A stretch of 64,000 nucleotides of DNA from NCBI RefSeq assembly GCF_051650185.1, contig NZ_JBOFIN010000026.1, forward strand, positions 1-64,000. Direction: 5' to 3'. The position numbers and the translations under genes were made by a program. Origin of the DNA: Scandinavium sp051650185 (GTDB lineage Bacteria; Pseudomonadota; Gammaproteobacteria; Enterobacterales; Enterobacteriaceae). Below the pieces are notes generated by a model. It saw nothing but the letters and a program-made list of their open reading frames with translations. It had not been told where the DNA came from and did not search any database. This document shows positions 1-8,304 of the stretch, piece after piece (position 1 is the first letter of the stretch; each line of letters opens with the position of its first letter).

Positions 1-107
1 TCGCGGATATGACCGACGCTGGATTTCACCACGTAGTCATTACCCAGATACTTATTGATCGTTTTGGCTTTTGCCGGGGACTCAACGATAACGAGAGCTT
101 TACCCAT
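1..107 (-). CDS. topA: DNA topoisomerase I, N-terminal fragment
   Basis: This is the first 35 codons of topoisomerase I, the type IA enzyme that relaxes negative supercoils in the cytoplasm. The window edge cuts it. The visible N-terminus ([20 protein letters not shown], then [16 protein letters not shown]) is the start of the Toprim domain. It includes the VESPAKA segment with the conserved acidic Glu of this family. The start is ATG at 107-105. The gene diverges from yciN, as in E. coli. Promoters for topA should lie in 108-531, but I could not resolve them by eye. Confidence 0.95.
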
Positions 108-531
108 ATTCACCTTTACCTAATTTGATTCTTCCAGGAATACACACCTGTCCAGAAGGAGGTCGTGCATATTTCGCGCTTGAATTCACCTTCCATTGGT
201 GACGAGCCTGATGTAGTGGCGGCGTCAATGGAGTTCAACCCCTTCTCTGTGCCGACCCCAGAAGTCGCTCTCAGAGGAGTGAGTTTGCTGGTCAATACCA
301 ACCAGGTGATATAGCACGAAGAATTTTCGGTCGAATGTCAAGCAAATCTGTTGCCAGATTGCAGAAAGCGCACACTGTACCTGATAAAATTCGTTACGCA
401 ACCTTATTAGCACGCAAATGCCAATCCCGCCAGCGGGCGCGCCATTGGCATGTCCTTGTGTTTCACAGGGAAAATTTGCCCGTTGCGCGTGCCGGGCGTA
501 GACTAGCGCCACTGTTTTAAAGGAGTCTGAT
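108..531. other. topA-yciN divergent intergenic region
   Basis: This 424-base region separates the divergent topA and yciN genes. I see no convincing gene in it; the short open frames have no family resemblance and poor ribosome sites. A weak yciN promoter can be proposed: TTTGCC at 475-480 and TAGACT at 499-504 with an 18-base spacer. It is followed by a good Shine-Dalgarno (AAGGAG) just upstream of the ATG at 532. The topA promoters are presumably on the minus strand here but are not identified. Confidence 0.4.
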
Positions 532-783
532 ATGCAAGAAACATCCCAACCTATCGATCGTCAATCTCTGCTGGTAGAAGCCAACCGCCTTATTCGCGAA
601 CACGATGACACGCTGAAAGGCATCGAAGCGACGGGTGTGGAACAACGCAACGGCGTGCTGGTCTTTAGCGGTGAGTATTATCTTGATGAGCAAGGTTTGC
701 CAACAGCCAAAAGCACCGCGGTATTCAACATGTTCAAATATCTCGCACACCAGCTCTCAGAAAAATATCACCTGATTGACTAA
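532..783 (+). CDS. yciN: YciN, DUF2498 small protein
   Basis: This encodes an 83-residue soluble protein of the DUF2498/YciN family, whose biochemical role is not known. The sequence tracks E. coli YciN over its full length (MQETSQPIDRQSLLVEANRL near the start, ending SEKYHLID). There is no signal peptide or membrane segment. The ATG at 532 is preceded by AAGGAG at a normal distance. The gene stands alone between divergent topA and convergent sohB. It ends directly at a strong hairpin terminator shared with sohB. The family assignment is secure; the function is unknown. Confidence 0.93.
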   Translation: MQETSQPIDRQSLLVEANRLIREHDDTLKGIEATGVEQRNGVLVFSGEYYLDEQGLPTAKSTAVFNMFKYLAHQLSEKYHLID

Positions 784-817
784 AAAAAAGAGCGAGGATC
801 ATTCCTCGCTCTTTTTT
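784..817. terminator. Bidirectional terminator between yciN and sohB
   Basis: A perfect 9-bp stem (790-798 with 803-811, loop TCAT) is flanked by an A-run on the left and a T-run on the right. It can therefore end transcripts from both convergent genes. Confidence 0.9.
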
Positions 818-826
818 ATTGCCCTT

Positions 827-1873
827 TTACATCATGGGTTTTTGCCCGCGCTGCCACCAGCGCATCAGCAAATGGTCCGCACTCTCCGCGGCGCTGCCGG
901 TAAAGCGGTCGACCAGTTTTTTACGTTGCAGGTAGCGCACGTTAAGGACATCACGCCCCACCATCAGGCTCAACAGCAGATCGTCGCTGGTACCAATCTC
1001 ATCGACCAGCCCTTTCTCCAGCGCCTGGCTGCCGTACCAGTGTTCACCCGTCGCCACCGAATCAATGTCCAGCTGCGGACGCATCTGGTGGACAAACGCT
1101 TTGAACAGCAGGTGCGTTTCGTTCAGATCTTCGCGGAATTTCTGCCGCCCTTCTTCGGTATTCTCGCCTAACAGCGTCAGCGTGCGTTTGTACTGCCCCG
1201 CGGTATGAAGCTCAATGTCGATGTCTTTATTTTTCAGGAAGCGGTTAAAGTTCGGGATCTGTGCTACCACGCCAATCGAGCCGATAATAGCAAACGGCGC
1301 AGAGACGATTTTATCGCCCACACACGCCATCATATACCCGCCGCTTGCCGCAACTTTGTCGACAGCAATCGTGATGGGCACCTGTTTGTCACGCAGACGT
1401 TGCAGCTGTGATGCCGCCAGACCATAGCCATGCACCACTCCGCCTGGGCTCTCCAGACGAACAACCACCTGGTCCTCCGGCTTGATAACGGCCAGCACTG
1501 CCGTCACCTCTTCACGAAGAGAGGCAACTTCATGCGCATCCATACTGCCCTTAAAATCCAGCACCCACACGCGCGGTTTGTCGCCGGACTCGCTCACGCC
1601 TTTCTTCGCGTTTGCTTTCGCGGTTTTCGCCTCAAGCTTGTGCTTTTTCTTTTGCGCTTTAAGCCAGAGCTTCTGCTGCGGGCCATCCAACAGCGCCACG
1701 CTCATGTCTTCCTGCATCTCTTTATACTGGTCACTCAGATTGGTGATCCGCAGCTCTCCGCGCTGCTTTTTGCGTTGGGTAAGATTCACGATAAGTGTGG
1801 CAATCACCGCTATCGCGACTACAACCGTGGCGATTTTCGCCAAAAACAACCCATATTGAGAAAGTAGTTCCAC
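827..1873 (-). CDS. sohB: SohB, inner-membrane S49-family protease
   Basis: This is a signal-peptide-peptidase-like serine protease of family S49, anchored in the inner membrane and acting in the periplasm. The frame continues upstream to 1921. I choose the GTG at 1873-1871 because it is preceded by AAGGTGG and gives the same N-terminus as E. coli SohB (348 residues here). An N-terminal anchor covers about residues 10-30. A charged Lys/Ala-rich linker (about 65-100) follows, then the protease domain. The presumed Ser/Lys dyad is Ser177 in AASGGY and Lys229 in GQYKRT. It stands alone and converges on yciN. In E. coli, extra copies suppress degP defects; that role is inferred from the family. 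Confidence 0.95.
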   Translation of the reverse strand: MELLSQYGLFLAKIATVVVAIAVIATLIVNLTQRKKQRGELRITNLSDQYKEMQEDMSVALLDGPQQKLWLKAQKKKHKLEAKTAKANAKKGVSESGDKPRVWVLDFKGSMDAHEVASLREEVTAVLAVIKPEDQVVVRLESPGGVVHGYGLAASQLQRLRDKQVPITIAVDKVAASGGYMMACVGDKIVSAPFAIIGSIGVVAQIPNFNRFLKNKDIDIELHTAGQYKRTLTLLGENTEEGRQKFREDLNETHLLFKAFVHQMRPQLDIDSVATGEHWYGSQALEKGLVDEIGTSDDLLLSLMVGRDVLNVRYLQRKKLVDRFTGSAAESADHLLMRWWQRGQKPMM

Positions 1874-2137
1874 GCTTCCACCTTGAAAAAGAATCACTCG
1901 GTTATCGGGCACAGTGTACAACAGCCATTTCAGTGCGTCTTGCGCCGGAATTTTACGTTGCGTACTGGCTTCCTGTTTTTTTTCGCGTCAATGAAATGAT
2001 TGCAAAATGTTAATTCTGAACAGCCTTTCCGCCTGGCTGATTGTAATAGCCGGTGATTTAAGGCATAAAGCCCAAAAAGAGAATTCCCAGAACAAGAACA
2101 GTCACGTAGCTCGCGGCAGAGCTACAGGAGAACGCCC

Positions 2138-2896
2138 GTGCATTATCAACCGCAACGCGATTTGCTGCAAAATCGTATCATTCTTGTGACAGGTGCCAGC
2201 GATGGCATTGGTCGTGAAGCCGCCCTGACCTATGCCCGCTATGGTGCAAGCGTAGTGCTGCTGGGCCGCAATGAAGACAAGCTGCGCAGCGTCGCACAAC
2301 AGATCCAACAGGAAGGCGGCATTCCCGCTCAGTGGTTTACTCTGGATTTACTGACCTGCACGCCTGAAGCGTGCCAACAGGTGGCGCAGAAAATCAGCAT
2401 CCATTATCCCCGCCTTGACGGGGTGTTACACAACGCAGGTCTGCTCGGCGATGTTGTGCCCATGGATCAGCAAAACCTGGCCGTATGGCAGGATGTTATG
2501 CAGGTCAACGTCAACGGCACCTTTATGCTGACTCAGGCACTCCTTCCTTTATTACTTCAATCCGATGGCGGCTCGCTGGTGTTCACCTCTTCGAGCGTAG
2601 GCCAGCAAGGCCGTGCGAATTGGGGTGCCTATGCGGTGTCAAAATTTGCCACTGAAGGCATGATGCAGGTGCTTGCTGAAGAGTATCAGGGTCGTCTGCG
2701 CGTCAACTGCATCAATCCGGGAGGCACGCGCACTGGCATGCGGGCCAGCGCGTTTCCAACCGAAGATCCGCAAAAACTGAAAACCCCTGCCGACATCATG
2801 CCGCTCTATTTGTGGCTGATGGGCGATGACAGTCGTCGCAAAACCGGCACCACGTTCGATGCCCAACCGGGCCGTAAACCAGGAATTGCACAATGA
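2138..2896 (+). CDS. yciK: YciK, short-chain dehydrogenase/reductase
   Basis: This encodes a classical SDR-family NAD(P)-dependent oxidoreductase of 252 residues with a Rossmann fold. The cofactor motif TGASDGIG is at residues 18-25, NNAG-like HNAG near 98-101, and the YxxxK catalytic pair at Tyr165/Lys169 with SSS about residue 151. The physiological substrate is unknown. The start is GTG at 2138, seven bases after AGGAG, as in the E. coli homologue. The stop overlaps the cobO start by four bases (ATGA), so the two genes are translationally coupled. That coupling is conserved in enterics but does not prove a role in cobalamin metabolism. Confidence 0.95.
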   Translation: MHYQPQRDLLQNRIILVTGASDGIGREAALTYARYGASVVLLGRNEDKLRSVAQQIQQEGGIPAQWFTLDLLTCTPEACQQVAQKISIHYPRLDGVLHNAGLLGDVVPMDQQNLAVWQDVMQVNVNGTFMLTQALLPLLLQSDGGSLVFTSSSVGQQGRANWGAYAVSKFATEGMMQVLAEEYQGRLRVNCINPGGTRTGMRASAFPTEDPQKLKTPADIMPLYLWLMGDDSRRKTGTTFDAQPGRKPGIAQ

Positions 2897-3483
2897 GTGA
2901 CGATCGCCATCGCGAGCGCCAGCAGCGTCTGAAAGAGAAAGTGGATGCCCGTATTGAAGAAGCCCAGGACGAGCGAGGCATCATTCTGGTGCTAACCGGC
3001 AATGGCAAAGGGAAAACAACCGCGGCATTTGGCACCGCAACACGCGCCGTCGGGCACGGAAAAAAAGTGGGCGTGATCCAGTTTATCAAAGGCGACTGGC
3101 CCAACGGGGAACGTAATTTACTCGAACCTCATGGCGTTGAGTTTCAGGTTATGGCGACAGGTTTCACCTGGAACACGCAGGATAAAGCGGGCGACACCGC
3201 CGCCTGCATGAAAGTGTGGCAACACGCGAAGCGAATGATGGCCGATGAACACCTGGATCTGGTTGTCCTCGATGAGCTTACCTACATGGTGGCTTATGAT
3301 TATCTGCCGCTGGAGGAAGTACTGACGGCGTTACGAAATCGCCCTCACCAGCAAACGGTCATTATCACCGGTCGCGGCTGTCATCGTGAGATTCTGGATA
3401 TGGCGGATACGGTCAGCGAATTGCGCCCTGTGAAGCACGCGTTTGATGCTGGGGTGAAAGCGCAAATCGGCATCGACTACTGA
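2893..3483 (+). CDS. cobO: Cob(I)yrinic acid a,c-diamide adenosyltransferase
   Basis: This ATP:corrinoid adenosyltransferase (BtuR/CobA/CobO family, 196 residues) transfers the 5'-deoxyadenosyl group of ATP to reduced corrinoids to make adenosylcobalamin. The P-loop GNGKGKTT lies at residues 36-43, and VVLDELTY around 122-130 is the Walker-B-like segment. The basic N-terminus (RHRERQQRLKEKV) is typical of the enterobacterial protein. It overlaps yciK by four bases and is followed by a strong terminator. No cobalamin riboswitch is visible upstream of the pair. Confidence 0.96.
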   Translation: MSDDRHRERQQRLKEKVDARIEEAQDERGIILVLTGNGKGKTTAAFGTATRAVGHGKKVGVIQFIKGDWPNGERNLLEPHGVEFQVMATGFTWNTQDKAGDTAACMKVWQHAKRMMADEHLDLVVLDELTYMVAYDYLPLEEVLTALRNRPHQQTVIITGRGCHREILDMADTVSELRPVKHAFDAGVKAQIGIDY

Positions 3484-3494
3484 GTTTCTTCCAT

Positions 3495-3520
3495 TAAAAA
3501 AGGCCCCGAAGGGCCTTTTT
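3495..3520. terminator. Terminator between cobO and rluB
   Basis: The stem AAGGCCC/GGGCCTT has an A-run before and a T-run after it. It lies between convergent cobO and rluB and is likely used from both sides. Confidence 0.88.
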
Positions 3521-3521
3521 C

Positions 3522-4424
3522 TTATGAACCGCTGCCGTTGTTTCGGCTGCTGGAGCGGCGAGCCCCACCGCTGCGCGCGGGTTTACCGCTGACCTGCGTA
3601 TGGCGTTTCACCGCACGGCGAATCTGGTTCGCCTTCATACGACGGCGATCTTTCTCTACCGCGACTTTGGATTCGGTTTCTGGCTTCAGCTCTACCAGCT
3701 CGCGCAGATAGTTAGTTTGCGCCAGGTCCAGCTCAGTATAGCCACCGCGAGGCAGGCCTTTTGGCAGGAGAATATCACCGTAACGCACGCGAATCAGGCG
3801 GCTAACCTGCACGCCTACCGCTTCCCACAGACGGCGAACTTCACGGTTACGCCCTTCTGTCAGCGTGACGTTATACCACTGGTTAATCCCTTCACCGCCG
3901 GTAAATTTGATGGTTTTGAAAGCCGCCGGGCCATCTTCAAGCTGCACGCCGCGTGACAGCTGACGCACTTTGTTGTCATCAATTTCACCGAACACGCGTA
4001 CTGCGTACTCTCGCTCAACTTCGCGGCTTGGGTGCATCAGACGGTTAGCCAGCTCACCATCGGTGGTAAACAGCAGCAAACCACAGGTGTTCACATCCAG
4101 ACGGCCTACGGCAATCCAGCGTGCGCCTCGCAGTTTTGGCAGACGGTCAAACACCGTCGGACGCCCTTCCGGATCGCTGCGAGTACACAGCTCACCTTCC
4201 GGTTTGTAATAGGCCAGCACGCGGCAAATCTGCTCTACCGACTCTTTGACGGAGATAAGGTGTCCGTCAATACGGATTTTAAGACCAGGAATAACTTCTA
4301 CGCGATCGCCGAGCGTCGCAATTTTGCCATCGACGCTGACGCGCCCGGCCTGAATCATCGTTTCGATTTCACGGCGGGAGCCGTGGCCAGCACGAGCCAG
4401 CACTTTCTGTAATTTCTCGCTCAT
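3522..4424 (-). CDS. rluB: 23S rRNA pseudouridine(2605) synthase RluB
   Basis: This pseudouridine synthase of the RsuA family (300 residues) modifies U2605 in helix 93 of 23S rRNA. An N-terminal S4 RNA-binding domain (about residues 3-60) is followed by the catalytic domain, where GRLDVNTCGLLLFT supplies the nucleophile Asp110. The C-terminal tail is rich in Arg, Ser and Gly (SGGARRSSSRNNGSGS), as in E. coli RluB, and is probably disordered and RNA-binding. Start ATG at 4424, with AAGGAAGC just upstream. It is monocistronic, with about 100 bases separating it from yciO. Confidence 0.96.
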   Translation of the reverse strand: MSEKLQKVLARAGHGSRREIETMIQAGRVSVDGKIATLGDRVEVIPGLKIRIDGHLISVKESVEQICRVLAYYKPEGELCTRSDPEGRPTVFDRLPKLRGARWIAVGRLDVNTCGLLLFTTDGELANRLMHPSREVEREYAVRVFGEIDDNKVRQLSRGVQLEDGPAAFKTIKFTGGEGINQWYNVTLTEGRNREVRRLWEAVGVQVSRLIRVRYGDILLPKGLPRGGYTELDLAQTNYLRELVELKPETESKVAVEKDRRRMKANQIRRAVKRHTQVSGKPARSGGARRSSSRNNGSGS

Positions 4425-4522
4425 CGAGCTTCCTTAAGGTGTCGCCTTCCCAGGCGTCGTGGAGAATTCTGGATACCGTATTTCATGGTATTTAGGGCCG
4501 CGTAGTATAGCCGTTACCGCGA

Positions 4523-5143
4523 TTACTGGAAAGGCTTCACATCACCGACGCCTTCACGCACCACAACAGGCGCGTCTTCGGTCAGATCGATAACCGTGGT
4601 CGGCTGTTGGCCGAGATAGCCGCCGTGAATGACCAAATCGACCACTTTCTCCAGGCGGTCTTTAATCTCTTCCGGATCAGACTCGGTAAACTCGCTGCCC
4701 GGTAGCATCAGAGACGTCGACAGCATCGGCTCACCCAGCGCTTCGAGTAACATTTGCGCTATCGGGTTGGACGGCACGCGCATCCCAATGGTTTTACGCT
4801 TTTCCTGCAACAGGCGACGCGGAACTTCTTTGGTGCCTTTGAGGATAAAAGTGTAGTTGCCCGGCGTGTTGTTCTTGATCAGACGAAACGCCACGTTATC
4901 GACAAACGAGTAGGTCGACAGCTCCGACAGGTCACGGCACATCAGGGTGAAGTTGTGCCCGTCAGGCAAATGACGAATACGACAGATTCGCTCCATCGCG
5001 CCTTTGTCTTCAATTTTGCAGCCCAGCGCATAGCCTGAGTCCGTTGGGTAGACGATAACGCCGCCCTTACGCACGATCTCCACGGCCTGGTTTATCAGGC
5101 GCTGCTGTGGGTTATCCGGATGAATATAAAAAAACTGACTCAT
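4523..5143 (-). CDS. yciO: YciO, Sua5/YciO/YrdC-family protein
   Basis: This 206-residue protein has the YrdC-like fold that binds ATP, L-threonine and RNA. Relatives (TsaC/Sua5) make threonylcarbamoyl-AMP for tRNA t6A. YciO is a separate subgroup that does not simply replace TsaC. Visible family segments are KGGVIVYPTDSGYALGC (about residues 27-43), the PGNYTFILKGT stretch and GMRVPSNP. The start ATG overlaps the stop of rnm (ATGA at 5143-5140), so the two genes are read as one unit with rnm first. Confidence 0.94.
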   Translation of the reverse strand: MSQFFYIHPDNPQQRLINQAVEIVRKGGVIVYPTDSGYALGCKIEDKGAMERICRIRHLPDGHNFTLMCRDLSELSTYSFVDNVAFRLIKNNTPGNYTFILKGTKEVPRRLLQEKRKTIGMRVPSNPIAQMLLEALGEPMLSTSLMLPGSEFTESDPEEIKDRLEKVVDLVIHGGYLGQQPTTVIDLTEDAPVVVREGVGDVKPFQ

Positions 5144-6021
5144 ACTTCCCTCTCAATGATCTCTAGCGGCTGTTCCCAGCTCTGCCACACGCCTTCTGCT
5201 CCGGCGGGTAGCCACAGTTTGCGACCCAGTTCAATCCACGGACAAGGCTGATGGAAATCAGACCCTTGTGACGCCAGTAATCCATACTGACGCGCATACG
5301 CCGCGAGCTGGGCACGTTCGTGGGGAGCCTGCTGGCACTGAGCGACTTCCATCGCGTCGCCGCCACATTCGCTGAAGTGTGCCAGCAATCTTTTCAGCCA
5401 CTTGGCAGAAAGATTATAGCGCCCGGGATGGGCGATCACCGCCTTGCCACCAGAATGATGAATGACATCAATAGCTTGATCTATTGTACACCACTGCGGC
5501 GGAACGTATCCGGTTTTCCCGCGCGCGAGGTATTTTTTGAAAACGTCGGCGATATTGCTGGCTTTGCCTGCCTCAACCAGAAAACGGGCAAAATGACCAC
5601 GCGTCACCGCCCCGCCGTCTGCCAGCTTCAGCGCGCCTTCCCAGGCCCCAGGGATCTGGGCTTTATCGAGGCGTTCAGCAATCAGCTTCGCTCGTTGTTG
5701 ACGGCGCTCTGTTTGCCCGGCCAGAAACGCGATCATTGCAGGATGCTCAATATCGATATTCAAACCGACGATATGAATTTCATGATTTTCCCAGACAGTG
5801 GAGATCTCCACGCCGGTAATCAAATTCAGCGGCAGGTTGGCGCGGGCAATTTCAGCTCTCGCCGCCGGGATCGCCGCCACGCTGTCGTGGTCGGTAATGG
5901 CGAGCGTCCCAACCCGCATGTCTAGCGCACGGTGCACCAGTTCTTCCGGCGTCAGCCGGCCATCTGATGCGGTGGTGTGGCTGTGCAGATCGTAAATCAC
6001 GGCGTAAGAAGGGTCGCTCAA
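5140..6021 (-). CDS. rnm: RNase AM (PHP-domain 5'-3' exoribonuclease), TTG start
   Basis: This PHP-family phosphoesterase is known in E. coli as YciV/RNase AM. It trims the 5' ends of rRNAs and also cleaves 3',5'-nucleotide bisphosphates. The frame runs far upstream, but the extension does not look conserved. The TTG at 6021-6019 is preceded by GGAG five bases away and gives LSDPSYAVIYDLHSH, matching the E. coli start and its 293-residue length. PHP metal-binding motifs are visible: DLHSHT, ITDHD, GVEIST and SQGSDFHQP near the C-terminus. It is coupled to yciO by a four-base overlap. The rare start codon suggests low expression. Confidence 0.93.
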   Translation of the reverse strand: MSDPSYAVIYDLHSHTTASDGRLTPEELVHRALDMRVGTLAITDHDSVAAIPAARAEIARANLPLNLITGVEISTVWENHEIHIVGLNIDIEHPAMIAFLAGQTERRQQRAKLIAERLDKAQIPGAWEGALKLADGGAVTRGHFARFLVEAGKASNIADVFKKYLARGKTGYVPPQWCTIDQAIDVIHHSGGKAVIAHPGRYNLSAKWLKRLLAHFSECGGDAMEVAQCQQAPHERAQLAAYARQYGLLASQGSDFHQPCPWIELGRKLWLPAGAEGVWQSWEQPLEIIEREV

Positions 6022-6277
6022 AATCGCTCCGGGTATCAGTGTAGTCGTATCAAATTTTATCAATGCGGCGCACATCATAGCGCCTGCGACGGATTTTCCG
6101 AAATCGCGATGACAGCGAAAAATGAAGGTGGCGAAATCGACGAGTGGCAGCCCAAAACACGTTTCCAAACACTTTCGTAAACGCTGAAACACTTTTTTCA
6201 CCAAAACTCCCATTCGGCACTTGTCATGCAGCTATGATCAAAAGTGAACTAAGCAATTGTCATGAAAGAGAAAAAAA
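6022..6277. other. Region upstream of the SPFH/P1B-ATPase operon
   Basis: This non-coding stretch lies between divergent rnm and the accessory operon. It carries an 8-bp direct repeat TTGTCATG at 6221-6228 and 6257-6264, spaced 36 bp. A -10-like TATGAT (6233-6238) lies between the copies, but without a good -35. A 10-codon ORF (6262-6294, MKEKKNDPLV) begins inside the second repeat. A regulator-binding role for the repeats is inference. Confidence 0.35.
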
Positions 6278-6418
6278 ATGACCCGCTTGTTTAATTTTGG
6301 TCAGCTATTGCCTTGCATGATCGCGGTTGCGCTATACCCTAGCCGTCTCTTTTCCCCGTCAGGTGTCCACTCTGACGCGTTAAATTTTGTCTTAACATGG
6401 AGCCTTTATGCTGCCTAA
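6278..6418 (+). CDS. Small ORF (46 aa) leading into the SPFH/P1B-ATPase operon
   Basis: An intact frame starts at ATG 6278, eight bases after AAAGAG. It encodes 46 residues beginning MTRLFNFGQLLPCMIAVALY and ending LTWSLYAA. It has one hydrophobic stretch (about residues 9-20) and a second at the C-terminus. Its TAA (6416-6418) lies inside the first codons of the next gene, whose ATG is at 6408. That is the geometry of a translationally coupled leader peptide or a small membrane protein. I do not recognise the sequence, and the ORF could be a chance frame. Confidence 0.4.
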   Translation: MTRLFNFGQLLPCMIAVALYPSRLFSPSGVHSDALNFVLTWSLYAA

Positions 6419-8285
6419 CCTTACTGGTGAACACGGCGCTCAGGAAAGGCGCTTGCGTGTGCGTCTGCTGTGGTGCAGAGCATTTGCATGCCTCCTCCTG
6501 ATCTTGTCTGCCGTCCTCTACTGGATGCCGCTCTCTGTCGAACAGACCTCATGGCTGGCGTTTGCCCGTCCGTTGATTTCAGGTGCCCTACTTGGCCTTG
6601 CCGTCATCGAGAATGCCCTGTGTCAGTTGCCCTCACTGCGTAAAAGCCGTGTGATGGCAACAGAGGCTGACGGCGAAAAGAAAAAAATCTGGCAACGCCC
6701 TGTGCCACCAGGCATCACGCTGTGGTTCCGGCATCTCTGGCAACATGGGCTGACCCTCGCCGCCGCCGTGCTTGCAATAACGATTATTAGCGCGAATTTC
6801 TCCGCACAACACGTGCTTGCTCCCCTTACTCGTGGGCAGATCCCGGTAGCCTCACTGCTATTGACAGCCTGCTTTGTTCTGCTGGTTTGCGAGCGCATGC
6901 TGAGCTTCCGCCCTTTGCGCCACTGGCCACAGCAGAAAGTCTGTGTTGGGTTGCTGCGAGCACTGCTTAGCGTTTTTCTCATCACCACCCTCGCGCTGGC
7001 TCTCGTTAATGCGTTCAGCATTCTGGCGTACTGGACGCTTTATCTGGCAAGCCTGCTGGTGATCGTGGTCGCCGCAGAGTTTTTGATTCGGGCGGTGGCG
7101 ACAATATGGATTGCTCCTTCACCGGCCAGAAAAACGCCGTTCCTGACCCAAAGCCTGCTCGCTGAGCAGTACCGCTGGCCGCTGCATCCGCTGCTGAGCA
7201 TTCGCAAAAAAATCGTGCAGCATTTTGGCGTTGATATTGGGCAGATTCAGGCCTTCCGTCTGATCGGCAAAATCTTTGTCCCCGTCGCCTGCGTGATTGC
7301 GCTGACAGGCTGGTTGATGAGCGGCATCAGCGAAGTCTCCGTCAGCCAGCGTGGCGTTTATGAGCGTTTTGGTAAACCGACGGAAGTGCTGCTACCCGGC
7401 GTGCATGTGGGTCTGCCGTGGCCTTTTGGTCGCGTATTGCCGGTTGATTTCGGTGCCGTCCATGAGCTGGCATTAAGCGAAGCACAGCCTGAAGTGCAAC
7501 CCTCTTCCGCAACGGTGACCGATCTGATTGAAGGCCCTGCTCCCCAGGAAAGCTGGCGCCTGTGGGACAGCAGCCATAGCACCGATCAGGCACAAGTCAT
7601 CGCCAGCGCCGTGGGCGATAAGCAAAGCTTCCAGATCGTCAATATGGATATTCGCCTGATCTGGCGCGTAGGCTTGCATGATAACGATGCGCTGAACAGC
7701 CTGTATCAAACTGACGATCTGCCGACCACTATCCAGCGCGTTGCCCGTCAGGTGATGACACAGTATTTCTCACATCAACAACTGGATGCGCTGCTGAATG
7801 AACAGCGCGCGACCATGGCGACCAAACTCAACCGTGAGATCCAGCAGCGTCTGAACGCGCTCAATACCGGTGTCGAACTGCTCTATACCCGTATCGAATC
7901 TATTCATCCCCCAGCAGGTGCAGCAAACGCTTATCACGGCGTACAGGCGGCGCAAATCGCCGCCAATGCCTCAATCGCGCGCGAAAAAGGGTATGCCGCT
8001 TCGACAGCCAATGATGCCCAACGAAAAGCGACCACCGCTATTGATGGTGCTCAGGCTTCAGCCAACGAAATGCAGGCCCAGGCTACCGCCTCTTTAACGC
8101 GCTACAGCGCGGACTATGAGTCCTGGAAAATCAATCCAGAGGCTTATCTGAATGAGCGACGCTATCAGGCCTACAGCAAGGCGCTGGCAAAAACCCCGTT
8201 GCTTATCCTGGACAGCCAACTGAGCACAAACAACGAGTCGGTACTCGATACGCGCCAGTTCGCCCCTTCCTCCCGCCAGAACTAA
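6408..8285 (+). CDS. Polytopic SPFH/Band-7 (HflK-like) protein
   Basis: This 625-residue membrane protein has an unusual architecture. Roughly six hydrophobic segments lie in the first 235 residues (about 20-40, 48-67, 112-130, 143-161, 185-230). A further transmembrane segment (about 290-308) leads directly into an SPFH domain (GVYERFGKPTEVLLPGVHVG, then LPWPFGRVLPVDFGA). The SPFH part is HflK-like. Its C-terminal region (about 515-570) is Ala/Gln-rich and probably a coiled coil, as in flotillin/HflK families. Ordinary HflK has one transmembrane segment, so the polytopic N-terminus is distinctive. It is the first large gene of the operon, 19 bases before the next. The function is unknown. 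The name hflK should not be used: this is not the hflX-hflK-hflC locus. Confidence 0.8.
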   Translation: MLPNLTGEHGAQERRLRVRLLWCRAFACLLLILSAVLYWMPLSVEQTSWLAFARPLISGALLGLAVIENALCQLPSLRKSRVMATEADGEKKKIWQRPVPPGITLWFRHLWQHGLTLAAAVLAITIISANFSAQHVLAPLTRGQIPVASLLLTACFVLLVCERMLSFRPLRHWPQQKVCVGLLRALLSVFLITTLALALVNAFSILAYWTLYLASLLVIVVAAEFLIRAVATIWIAPSPARKTPFLTQSLLAEQYRWPLHPLLSIRKKIVQHFGVDIGQIQAFRLIGKIFVPVACVIALTGWLMSGISEVSVSQRGVYERFGKPTEVLLPGVHVGLPWPFGRVLPVDFGAVHELALSEAQPEVQPSSATVTDLIEGPAPQESWRLWDSSHSTDQAQVIASAVGDKQSFQIVNMDIRLIWRVGLHDNDALNSLYQTDDLPTTIQRVARQVMTQYFSHQQLDALLNEQRATMATKLNREIQQRLNALNTGVELLYTRIESIHPPAGAANAYHGVQAAQIAANASIAREKGYAASTANDAQRKATTAIDGAQASANEMQAQATASLTRYSADYESWKINPEAYLNERRYQAYSKALAKTPLLILDSQLSTNNESVLDTRQFAPSSRQN

Positions 8286-8304
8286 AAATAAAGGCCTGAG
8301 AAAA

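Noticed and set aside
6022..6213. 64-codon N-terminal extension of rnm from an ATG at 6213
   Set aside because: The TTG at 6021 has a ribosome site and gives the conserved length and N-terminus; the extension looks non-coding.
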